Assembly (NCBI GenBank): GCA_021397835.1
Contig: JAJFZO010000094.1
Location: 3,636,501-3,700,500 of the forward strand
Source: Moringa oleifera
Taxonomy: Eukaryota > Streptophyta > Magnoliopsida > Brassicales > Moringaceae
Direction of reading: 5' to 3'
DNA: 64,000 bases
Shown here: positions 25,204 to 36,272 of the stretch, piece after piece
Numbering within the stretch: the first letter of the stretch is position 1
Layout of the letters: each line of letters begins with the position of its first letter
Position numbers and translations under genes: made by a program
The notes under the pieces: model-generated
Seen by the model: only the letters and a program-made list of their open reading frames with translations
The model's database searches: none
What the model was told of the DNA's origin: nothing

Positions 25204-28200
25204 GGAATATAATATTTTTGAATAAAAATTAAATTAAAATTTTGGTTACTGTTAATTTTTTTCTTTATATTATGATAAAATTAAAAATAATTTATATTTT
25301 ATTTTATTTTATATTTTAAAATATAAATTGAAATGATTATACATTTAATGTTTTAATTTGACTTAATTTAAACTCTTAAAAAATTAAATATTTAAAATAT
25401 AAAATTTAACAACAAAATTGACTTAAATTTTTATTAAATATACAAAAAATATTTAAAGTATCATCATAAACAATTTTAAAATTTTTTATTACTACAAATA
25501 TTTCAAAAAAAGTTATTTTATTAAAAAAAATATAAAAATAACTTACAAATTTAAAATTATTTCAAATTTAAATGACGGATTTGAAATAGAGTGTGAAATT
25601 TACATTAGTGACGTTGAGTTATTCTAACAACGAAAATATTTTTAATTTTTTGTAATATTTTTTAACCAAAATTTGATATAAAATCGAATAGAAAGATTAG
25701 TTGTATAATTGATCTAATTAATATATTAAAAATTTAAATTAAAAATTATATATAATTTAAAGTTTTTTATATTTATCTTAAAATTAATTAAATTTCAAAA
25801 TTTTGTTGTTTTTAATTTAGAATAAATATCAAATTAACATCACATATATATATATATATATGACATCATTGCTTAATCATGGTTTAGTCATCATTGTGAA
25901 TGTAAGATGTTTGGTTGTTAAGTAGGTAAAAAGTAAATCAAATTGAAAGAAGAATATAAGCCCATTAAGTGGATTGAATAAACCAAAGGGATTTAGAGGA
26001 AAGTTGCTCCACGAGACATTAGTTAATATTAATCATCACAAAATCTACCTCACTCACTATGTCTCCTTCATGAACATAGTAAAAAGAACACATTGCTTCC
26101 AAATTAAGATTATGCAACTAATTGTTTCATCAATCAAAGCATATTTGGTCAAGAAAATTAAAGAGAAACGCGTGCACACAAATTCTTCCTAAAAGTTATC
26201 AGATTTAAAGGGTGAAAATTAAAATTAAAAAAAAATTGCATTAATCTGAAGAAAGGGCTAATTAATTAGTGTAGTGACTAGTGACTAGTGTCTATCTAAA
26301 CAATGATTGATCTAAAGAAGGTAGACAAATTTCGACAAACAATAAAGCAAATGGGTGGCCAAAGGGGTGATTGGATTGGAGGAAAATTGAGCATCCAAGA
26401 AGGAAAATGAAGCCCTTTTAGTATCTTTGTTTATTTTTCTAAAAAAAAAAAAAAGAGGTTGGTGGAGGATGGTATAGTTTGGAAAATCTTGTGTTGATGA
26501 TTGTTACGCACTTTTTCAACGTCCTTTCAGCGGGAGATTAGGCTACCTGGCAATCCCACATCATCACCACATCCATATGAACATCATATATATCTAAAAT
26601 AAAAAATTAAATTAATTTTGTTTCTTAAAAAAAAGAAAAAGCCATGAAGCATGCGAAACTGGGTAGAGTGAAACTGGGGCGGTGGCCGAATCACAGGCCG
26701 CTGTCCCCCAAACACTCGTCATTGGCCCAATTAGTGCGCTGTTCCCACTCCAAAACGCACCGTCTTTCTACAAAATTCCATCCACAATCCTTAAGCCACG
26801 TGGCCGTCTTCCTCTCGTCCATGACCCAATGTTGCATCTGAGTGCGTGTTCCTCCCACTTTCCCCTCATGAAGTAATCAAATGTTTCCCGAATTCAATTT
26901 TAATCCAATCATCACATGCCACGTCATTACTTACGCAATGCTTTCCTCATCCTAGTTGAAAGAATTCAAAGGTTTGTGCTACACTGGGTTCGTTGTGGTG
27001 ATCAAAATGTGGTATTAAATTTTTGATAATATTATCATGAATAATAATTTAATAAAATTATTCTTTATTTTTTATTTTAATATTTTAAATTATCAAAATA
27101 TTTTTGTTAAAAAATTCAAGACAAATCTTTTTATCCCGTTCTCAATTATTCTTTTTTCACTATTTTTATTTCATTGGTATTAATATCATAATTATGTTTA
27201 AAGTCTTTAATAACTTCTTAAAATTTGAGTCAATAAATTATGTGATTTTTGATTAGTTAATTAAGCAGACAATTAAACTACTATAATTCTAATAAATAAA
27301 ATATTCACTTTTGTCTTGTTTTATAAATAAAATTAATATTTAACCAAACTTTTTAATGGATAAAGGGCATAATCTAATCATCATTAAATTGACTATAGCA
27401 TATATATGGCATGTGTGTAAACGGTTTAGAAGATGACTTGGTGACAATGGTTGAAAAGGTGGAATAATAAGAGGAGCACACATGCACTAGCATTAGCTGC
27501 TAATGTTTGCCACCACCACCCCAAACAAAATTTTTAGGTAGCAGCTTTTTAATTTTATAATATATGGTAGTGATAATGACGAAGATAATATGCGTATAAT
27601 CTTTTTTTTCTTTAATTTTTTTCTTTATAAATTTGATTCTCTTGATTGCCCGGTTGATGAATGAACCTTATCTTCCGAAACCGCATGATGGTTCTACGAC
27701 GTTCTTTAATGGTGCCATTTTTGGGGGTCTAAGGGAATCATTAGAATATGAAAGAGAGAGTGACTTTTGTGATTTTGGGTACCAAATTTAATCATTTAAT
27801 TTTGGTTCGATTTAATATTAATTAAATAAATAAATGGTTATTTGGGTATTAGGAAGACACATAAGCTCTTGGTATTTATGTTGTTCTTCTATGAAATGAT
27901 CATTTTGCTATGGAGGCAGCTTATCTGTATCAATCACTTGTTTACATGTAAGCTTCCATTACTTAATTGAGTCTTTAATTAGGATAAAGACTTGAACTTT
28001 TTTAATTTCTTATTGGGCTTGTTGAGGACAAGGATTTTGGGTACCACACTACAACTCTGAAATTTCTTACCTATGCCAGGGCCGAAGGGAAAAAAGAAAA
28101 AAGGCCATTATATCATATTTAATAATAGCAATAAATAAGAATAGGTTCTATCACATCAATATTATTGTTATTTTATTAACGTTAATGCACTTGTCATCAT

Positions 28201-29159
28201 TTCTACTCCCAAAAATATATTATTTATATTATTCCATCAAATTTAAGTATGAATATTATTATTATTTTTTATTTTTTGTAAAATATAAAGCAACATCTTT
28301 CTTATTTTAGGGATGCACGTGCGACTTTTTTTTTTTTTTTGCTTTAAATAAACTACACAATTATACATGGTAATTAATTTAATGAGAGCTTTTGAGTCTT
28401 TTATTTTTTTATATATAGTTGCACCAAAAAGTGGATTAATTTCTTTAATTGATCTGTTTTATTTAGTCGACTATAATTTCAAGATAATATTGATTATTAA
28501 CATAATGAATCATAACATTAGAAGCTGATTTAATTTAATGTTAATTATAAACATGTCACTTAACACCCAACTTGCTCGACCCAAACCCATGTCACCTATA
28601 ACGTCATCTACGAGTTCCCCCAAAACTTTATTTTTTAAAAAGAAAATAATTAATTAAAAATAAGTTTTATTTGCAAAAAGTGGTGGATGTTAGGAGAAAG
28701 CACTTTTGTAAAGAGAAAGTGATTGATTGTTCATATGTTGAAATGGACATGGTCCTCCAACATTTATGAATGCAATAAAATTGATGTTTTCCAGAAACTT
28801 CCTGAGGCACGAACTAATAGATTCAAGATGATCACGGTGAGAAAATTAAAATTAAAAGAAGTGCAGTAAATGGGTTACAGGAAAAGGCTCAAGGAATTTG
28901 TGTGATGATTGATGAATCTATTTATTCAATAAAACAGTATTACTTTGTTGATTTTGTTTTCTGGTAAACAAAATCATAGAAAGTTGTCACTTCCAACATT
29001 TTCTGGCAATTTTATCAACAGGCACAAAAGGATGAAGAAATCAAATTAAGCAGAGATTCACATTAAACCAAAGCACTTCAAGAAAGCCAAAAACTATAAG
29101 TTGGAGATGGAATCCACCATCATTTATAAGCTCAAATTTGATAATCTGTTCTAAACTTT

Positions 29160-31130
29160 TACAACAATGTCATCTCTGGGTTCTTGTGTCCTCACAATCA
29201 ATATCTCTAATCTGCTTTATTGATTGAAACAATAGCTCCATCAGTTTAACCATTCATCTGTAGGATTAAAATCTTCTTTAAATTGAGTTTTATGCAAATT
29301 TTTTAACAAAAAATTATAAAAGTATTTTGACTTTTTACAATGCCAATGTGAACAGTAATTAAAAAACATTAAACTATTAATTTTATTAAATTATTACATT
29401 ATTACATTTTACAAAACTCAATTCCACAGAACATCCTAATCTCCATCAGTAACTACCCTATCTGCTTTGGTTGATCTCCACTCCCAGATCTCTGTCATTC
29501 TTTCCGTCAGCGGAAGTTGAGCATTGTTCTCAAACTAGCATGCGGTAGCCAACCATACTTTAATTAATATCAGTGCCTCACCTTCACTCAAGTCTTGTCC
29601 AACCTTTACATACAAGAAAAAGGAAACCACCATTAAAAATGGACCAGAAGCAAATGCTAAGCAAATCACTGGAAAGATGAAAGGAATAAAATGAAAACAT
29701 GCTATCAGCGAGCTGAGATAATGGTCAACAGAACATTCTGGCAAGATGGAGCTTTCACTTTAAGTAGCTCGTGGAAACACAGTAGCAATTACAAAAGCAG
29801 CGTTTCTTAACATCACCTTGTTTCTTGTCTCTCCAGATCAATACTTACTCCATTAATAGATAATCTAATCATCCCATCATTTGAAGCGGCCATCAGTAGA
29901 GATGACGAAAATTATTTCATTAACAGCTTCTGTCACTGGCTTCTATACCGCGTGGAAATCACCTAAACAATTCAATAACCAAATCTGTCAGCTGAAACTT
30001 GTAGATCACAAGATCAAATTAGGTCTCTTTAACCAGTTCATGTGTATGCTTTCAGCAAGATAACAGCAGCTCCTCAATTTCAACTCAATAAGAAACTAAA
30101 GTTCTTGAGATGTGTAGCCTTTAATAGGGTAAAGGGCATAACAAGCTGACCCAAGTAGATTCAGTACAATTCTTTAGTTAAGTTGCCCTTCAACTTAAAA
30201 GAGTTGCTGAGAATGTTGCAAATCTCCTGTAAACAACCTCGTTGACTTTCAAGCAACAGAGGCTCATACTTCAAAAATATTACCAAAGCAACCAATAAAG
30301 AAGAAAAACAATAGACAAGCAATATGCCAACAGACCTAGATAACTACAAAGGCAGCAAACATATTACACACCTCTAATGAGCTCTTAACAAGAAGCATGC
30401 CTATTAGATCCCAGCACACACTCCTTTGATTAAAGAAATTTTAAACATGTTCATCTCATACACAGAAGACTAGCAAAAATTAAAATACCTAACCTATCTA
30501 AACAGAAATTAAAAGAAAAAAAAAAAATACTGAAATGAGACAACAACCACACACAACATGGCACAGCACTGCTTACAGATAATTAAACTATCTTTTGGGC
30601 TTTGTTACAATGACGTATTTGACATAAATGATCACAAATTATAATTATGCAACCAAAAAGAAATTACAAGTCTGAATGCCAAAAGCATGCTGCAGGAGAA
30701 AACGAAAGTCAAGGTACCAATCTCGTACAAAGCATATCAAAAACTGAAATATAACTATCTGAAACCAATCTGCCTCGAGATAGCATTAGAATGACATAAA
30801 TTTAAGAAACCTTCTATTCTTCTATTTTCTTCTAATCTTTTCTAATGTGCAGGAAGCCCTAAGTTACCAAGTCATAAGCAAGCCAGTAAAATCATTGGGA
30901 CAGTAAAAAAAAATATTAACAGCTGGTGACGGAAAGACATTATCTCTTTAGAAAACTATCCAACTATTCCTATCAAAACATCATATATGAATTGCTACAA
31001 GTTATTACCAATAATGGTTTGTTCTCTAGTAGAGAAACAAATGCTTGATCTGCCAGTCAATTGGTGAGGAATCAACAAGCTCGAAGAAGTATGTTGCGTA
31101 ACCATACTCAGGGTGATCCAGCGCAATTCT
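29160..31130 (-). pseudogene. Broken copy of the last two exons of the gene at 38172-45626
   Basis: A relic of exon 10 (31128 down to about 31030) still encodes PEYGYATYFFELVDS and IDWQIK, then loses about 34 nt relative to the intact gene. A relic of exon 11 (29603 down to about 29160) begins VGQDLSEGEA, then gains one base, hits a stop after WLATAC, loses 14 nt and is finally split by a MITE-like insertion. The exons upstream of these two are absent. It is a dead segmental copy rather than a processed one, since the intron between the two exons is retained. Confidence 0.85.
29263..29443. mobile_element. 181-bp hAT-like MITE inserted in a pseudo-exon
   Basis: The insertion is flanked by an imperfect 8-bp target duplication, CATCTGTA (29255-29262) and CATCAGTA (29444-29451). 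The undisturbed site occurs once in copy B as CATCAGTA (38271-38278), inside the last coding exon. An 11-bp perfect inverted repeat, AATTGAGTTTT/AAAACTCAATT (29281-29291 and 29413-29423), lies slightly inside the ends. No coding capacity. The 8-bp duplication is typical of hAT elements; the family is inferred. Confidence 0.75.
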
Positions 31131-31214
31131 GCATTCAAAAGAAAATAAAGATAGCATCACGTTCCATATAGTAAGTAAACAAAAAGATGAACTCAATCAG
31201 AGAAAAAAAAGAAG

Positions 31215-31229
31215 TTTTTTTTTTTTTGT

Positions 31230-31258
<29 letters not shown>
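31215..31258. repeat. T13 tract followed by a G29 homopolymer
   Basis: Thirteen T (31215-31227), then GTG, then an unbroken run of G to 31258. Such a long G run is rare in plant DNA and is often a sequencing or assembly artefact. Its true length should be treated as unknown. Confidence 0.7.
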
Positions 31259-31260
<2 letters not shown>

Positions 31261-31271
31261 TGGGGTTCGCA

Positions 31272-31506
31272 CTAGAGAATACCAGCAATCTGCTCAAGGA
31301 ACAGATGATTGAGAAGTGAGCACAGGACATGAGGAGAGGGCTCTCTTCGAAGCTCCTTCACAACAGCAGCCAATGCCTCGGGGTTCAGATCCAGGTCGCA
31401 GAGTGCAATGAGAACTGATAGGGTCAATCAAGGCCCTTGTCAAGGATGTTTGACATGTGAAAAGCAAGTCTAGTAATTCTCATGCAGTTCGTGTGGCCTC
31501 TGGCAT
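31272..31506 (-). pseudogene. MOZART1/GIP1 (gamma-tubulin complex microprotein) pseudogene
   Basis: Read on the minus strand, the segment starts at ATG 31506 (MPEATRTA) and then meets a TGA where the family has ARES. It contains MSNILDKGLD, and after a 4-nt loss it continues LSVLIALCDLDLNPEALAAV and VKELRREPS in another frame. This is the hallmark core of MZT1/GIP1, a roughly 70-residue protein that binds gamma-tubulin complex proteins and recruits them to nucleating sites. One in-frame stop and two frameshifts within 60 codons make it non-functional. A plausible acceptor (TTTCTCCTTTGTTAG) sits just upstream of the ATG, so a leader intron was probably kept. This favours DNA duplication over retroposition. 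Confidence 0.85.
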
Positions 31507-32109
31507 ATCAATATACTAACAAAGGAGAAATTTTGTTAATCAGGGGAAAAATGCAGGATAAAGTTTGAATTTGTCAACCAAACCAGCCAATTCTATTACA
31601 AATTAAAGCTCAGACATTAATCAAGAAAATATAATCTTATTTGTTTCTTTAATGTCCAAAAGGAATAAAAAACCAAGCCTCAACCATTTAACAAAATGCA
31701 AATCATTTCTCTCTGAGATTTGTTAAACCCAAAAAGGGTGCTTCAAAATTGAAATGGGTAAAAGAAAAGAAAAAGCTGATGAAAAGAAGATTGAGAGTGG
31801 CAGATTGGAAGTAGATTTTACCTTAAGGTTGATTAATTGCAGTAAGGCTTTCTCTCATCAGCAGTTACAATCACTTGTCTTCTCAAGTTCTTCTTTTGTT
31901 TAAGAAGCTTCTTCTTTTTCTTTTCGGATGGGGAGATACATGATAATGGGTAAATATATTTTAGAAAAACTTAACTAAAATCCGTTTTTTAAATTTAAAG
32001 TTTTTGTCGGATGAATTATACATTTAATTTTTTAATTTACTCTAAATATTAACTCGAATTATTACTAAAAATTAACAGTATTTGTCATTGAAATGTCTCA
32101 AAAGAGACA

Positions 32110-32420
32110 AAAATGAATTGTACACTTCAATCCATCCCCTAAAATTTGAGAAACCCGCAAACTATTTTTTATGAATTTCTCAAACTTTTGATAGTATAAA
32201 TTATTCTAAAAATATTTTCACTACTCAAAAAATTTTGAAATTTTTTTCTGACGATAGCTTGAGTATTTTGTTTGCACATATACCTGAAAAAATTCAAATT
32301 AAAATTTGTTATACAAAATTTCCAATTTGAATATCGCTAATTTTTATTCTTTATTTTTTGGCAGGTGTAAATTGAACCAAATTAAAACATGAGTGATCCA
32401 ATTGATACTTCGAGTCATAT
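32110..32420 (-). repeat. Dispersed AT-rich repeat, copy 4
   Basis: Contains TTTTGATAGTATAAATTATT, GACGATAGCTTGAGTATTTT and TTGTTATACAAAATTTCC in the same order as the other minus-orientation copies. It is one of the best preserved. Confidence 0.5.
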
Positions 32421-33039
32421 GTAACCTTTTTCTATTTAAATTAGCACTTCCGAATCAAGTTATACATAACTTAATTTGATAATACAGAAAAAAAGCCAAA
32501 AAAAAAAAAAAGAAGAAAAATATAGTTACTACAGCCACACTTAAAATCCATAACTTCATATAGCTCCATGTAACAAACCAGACTGATGAAGCAGATTAGG
32601 AAGATCACTTAGGATTGAAGCCGACAACTTCGCGGGGAACAAATTTGACCCAAATTTTCAGATTTTCACAAAATGCAAGTTCAAGAAACCCATGTTACCG
32701 ACCCAATAATGAGCAAAATGCATGTTCACGAAACCGACATTATTGACCTACCCCAAATTTACAGATTTTGACACTAATTTCAAATCTCAACGCAAAAATT
32801 AATAGAAACTAACACTATCTTCCATTACGCTAAGCTTTCACTATCTTCCTATGTTTCTCCTCTCCTTTTTCACATTTATGACTTGAACTTGTTGACTTGC
32901 AGACAGCAAAGACAAATGTAAACTTCAATTAAAACCCAAAAGTCCAAAAAGAAAATCCACCGACTGACTAGCCCGAAACAGAGCAGAATATACACTAAGA
33001 AAATAGTTCAATGGGAAAAAAAAAAAAGGCAGACTCATT

Positions 33040-33170
33040 ACTAGAGAAGCTATTCCTCTGGTCTTCTTCATAGAGAGCGGCGAGGTAGAACGGTAACAGC
33101 AGCGAACGCGAGAGAGAGTAATCACGGCCGGCGCTAAAAATGAACAAGGGAGCCCGCATTTATACCTCAA
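33040..33170 (-). promoter_or_regulatory. Probable promoter and leader exon of the MOZART1-like relic
   Basis: On the minus strand TATAAAT (33164-33158) precedes a GC-richer, CT-repeat leader that ends at a good donor, CTCTA/GTAATGAG, near 33045. It points toward the MOZART1-like relic 1.5 kb downstream and no other minus-strand gene lies between. The link is inferred; the leader could belong to an unrecognised transcript. Confidence 0.35.
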
Positions 33171-33230
33171 GTAAACGACGTTGTTTAAATTTACTGAACC
33201 CAAGTCATACGACATCACTTTTGCAACCAT

Positions 33231-36200
33231 CAGACTTTCAAATCTACATTAAATGAATGCAATAATATCAAATAACATAAAAACACATATAAAATTGTAA
33301 AAATAAAAAGACAAAAAAATTAGAATTACATCTTCATTTCATTGAAACAAATATCAGATTGAAATTTAAAATTTTATTTTTATGTCCATCATTTACAATT
33401 ATTTACTTAAAGTATTCATTATATATTCACAAATTGCTGAAACAAATATAAAGTTTGAAAAAGAATTCCATGGTACAGTAATAGGAAATTGTAAATGAAC
33501 ATTAAGAGTAAAGTTAAAGGGATTGATCTCGAAAATGAAGCAGAGAAATTCATTGAATTCAAATAGAATGTACCATTTATATTAATTATACAATCACACA
33601 CGTTTCTGTCAAAATCAAATAAAATTTAAAAAAAAAAAAGAAATCCATGCTTCATGTTAAATCTAAATTAAAACAAAACGTTACAATCAAGCAGATGATT
33701 ACCAGAAATCCAAACTGTTGCTAAAAGCTGAATGCATTGGACTTAATACTCCTAATTCTCTTTCTTACATTTTCAATTACTCAAATAACTCATCACCCTT
33801 TCCCAAAGAAAATAGTCATAAAAATGACCAACATTTTCATAAAATGGTGAAGGGCGCTGAGTAGGCTGAAAGTATTCAAGAGTTTAATGACTTTGGGTAC
33901 CAAATTTTAGCCATTTTTCAGGGTCTTAGGCAACCATAGGATTATAAAAGGGAGAATGACGTTTATGATTTTGGGTATCAAAATCTTTTTAAAAAAGTGG
34001 TGGATGTTATGGTACCTCACTTTTATAAAGAGAAAGTGATTGTTTATATTGTTGACATGGACATGTTTCTCCAACATTTATGAATGCAGTAAAATTGATG
34101 TTTTTCTGGATACTTCCCAGGTACCCAATAATGGATTCAACAAGATCATGGTGAGATTTTTTTTTTAAAAAAAATTGAAAATGGTAAATGGGTTTATGTA
34201 AGGATTGATGAAATTTGATTTATTCAATAAAAGATTGTTTTTTTTTGGACCGCATTCAATGAAAGATTGTTAGTTTGTTGATTTTTGCTTCTGTAAATAT
34301 GATCACAAAAAGTTGAAACTTTTAATTTTCATTTTCCCTTTGTAATTAAAAAACAAAAAGTTAGAAGCTTTCCGTTTTCCAAGTGTTATGCAGTTTTCTT
34401 TGAGATCAGTGAGTTTTTAAATAATTTTTCTTAAAAAAATAGCTTAGTGAATTAATTATGGGAATTTTACATTTTTTTAGATTTTATTTTCAATATATTT
34501 TTAAAAAATAAAAATAAAAGATAGTTTCATATTTTAGTTCTTATTTTTTTATAAAACATGCATAAGAAGCTACTAGTTTTTAATTTTTCTTATATATTAT
34601 TTTGTAAAAAATAACAACATCTTAGGGAATGAAGATCATTAAAAAAATTTTAAGATAATTTTAAAAATATATTAAATAATATGATAAAAATTACGTAAAA
34701 TTTTGATATTTATCTTTATTATCAAACAAATTTTAATATTTAAAAGTTATTAATTAAATTTTAATTTATTAATTCAAACTAAATTAAATTTTATCAAAAA
34801 ATTTTACAATTAAAAATATTCAAATTAAGAAACTTCTGTAATAAATTTTAATTTAATTATTTTGACAAATGTAAAAAAAATTATGTAAGTTACCATCGCT
34901 TTCAGAATTTTTTGATTACGAAAAATATTTTTGAGTAAAAGTAATTTCAAACATGAGTTTTACTCTCTGTCTTTAACCAAATCTTAATTTTTACAACGAA
35001 TAAGTTTTAATTAATTTTTTTATTTAAACTAAATTTTAGTAAAAATAATTGTGAAAATTTAATTATTTATTATTATTAAAATATCTAAAAAATTATTCAA
35101 ATATATTTTACATTCTATTATATTTTATCATTAAATTATAAATAATTTTTAAATAATGATTTATTTTAATAAATTTCTTTAAAATATTTTTAATAATCAA
35201 AATTTTTTGTTGATGGTATATCAAGTCAAAATTTGTTACAAAATATCTCTAATTTAAATATTTTTAATTTTAAAAATTTTAATATAATTTAATTTGATTC
35301 AAATTGATAAATTAAAATTTGTTTGAATATGTTTTAAAAGTTGAAGTTTAATTTAACAAAAAGAGTTTAAATAATTTTCATAATTTTATTAATATATATT
35401 GTTAAAAATTATAAAAATAATTTTTAAATTAAAAATTTGATTAAAAAATAAAACTAATTTAAATTATTTTTTACATATTTTGATAAAAATTAATTAATCA
35501 TGATTAAATTAATTACTTTTTATATAATATGTTAATTTAGCACTGCAGTAAAACTTTAAGATTTAATATAATTTTATCTTAAAAGATATAAAGAATAATT
35601 TTTCATATAAATTATATTCTTTTAAAATAAATTTCATATTAAATACATTTTAAAAAATGTGAACTTTGAAAAAAGAAAAAAAAAGTTGTTCCAGTCCCAC
35701 AAACTAATAATGTGAATCAAACCCTTTCATGACAATCGGATAGCATTTAACTTGGTTCGGGGCCCAACTGCAACATGAACCAGTTTTAAGATAATGGAAA
35801 CCTATGATCCCTCTCCTTTGAATGCCATCGTAGGACAAAGCCCAATAGCCTCCAATGGTGGCTGATTGCATCCATATGGATCATATCATGACACACGATT
35901 CAGTTGGACAGCATTAACAGTGCATAGAATTTAGCTACAGACAGGACATGCTTAGACATGTCCGTAATCTTGTTCTTACCCGTCTGTCCATTTTCACAAT
36001 GTTTACAGGAAACAATCTAAAATCTCTTCGTACATATTCATATCGTTAGCAACTCAAGCCAAAACTTCTGTTTGTCGTCGCTCGTTGTGATCACCAGGAA
36101 CTTGAAATCATCTGCTTGTTTCTGCATGACTAACGTTATTGCCAACGAAGTTTATGTGTCTCCTGGGAAACATTCTGGTAGGATGCATTCCATCACTAAC

Positions 36201-36272
36201 AACCAAATTAAACACTGTATATTTACAAACAAGTTCTATCTGCAAAAGCATGCAGGAGTTCATTATCTGAAG
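33231..36272. other. AT-rich intergenic region upstream of the GDSL esterase
   Basis: It holds the left blocks of duplication copy B (33.90-34.32 kb), then about 1.3 kb of nearly pure A/T with two facing copies of the dispersed repeat. From 35690 a more balanced 580-bp stretch leads to the esterase start and is its likely promoter. Confidence 0.55.
35090..35350 (-). repeat. Dispersed AT-rich repeat, copy 5
   Basis: Contains a TTGTTGATGGTATATCAAG block and TTGTTACAAAATATCTC. A plus-orientation partner lies at about 34680-34930, so the two form a loose inverted pair. Confidence 0.4.

Larger units (their letters stand above)
19029..27700. other. AT-rich intergenic region with MITEs and gene-free islands
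   Basis: No gene is supported over about 8.7 kb. The region carries MITE-like copies near 20.5 and 21.4-22.0 kb, dispersed AT repeats, AT microsatellites at 25165-25203 and 25842-25861, and three less AT-rich islands at 22020-22350, 24660-25130 and 26640-26940. These islands contain ACGT-core and W-box motifs but no recognisable protein. Confidence 0.55.
27700..31205. repeat. Local duplication, copy A
   Basis: It matches copy B (about 33.9-40.0 kb) in three collinear blocks: about 27.70-27.79 with 33.90-33.99, about 28.67-28.99 with 34.00-34.32, and about 29.03-31.20 with 37.98-40.02. The order and orientation are the same. Copy A lacks the 3.65 kb that holds the GDSL esterase in B, and has an extra 0.9 kb between its first two blocks. 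Divergence and many small indels point to an old event. Confidence 0.8.

Noticed and set aside
29535..29744. Minus-strand frame with EAR-like DLSEGEA as a real gene
   Set aside because: It joins intron sequence to a broken exon 11 copy; comparison with copy B shows frameshifts and a MITE insertion.
31230..31258. G-quadruplex regulatory element
   Set aside because: The uninterrupted G29 run next to T13 is better explained as a sequencing or assembly artefact until confirmed.
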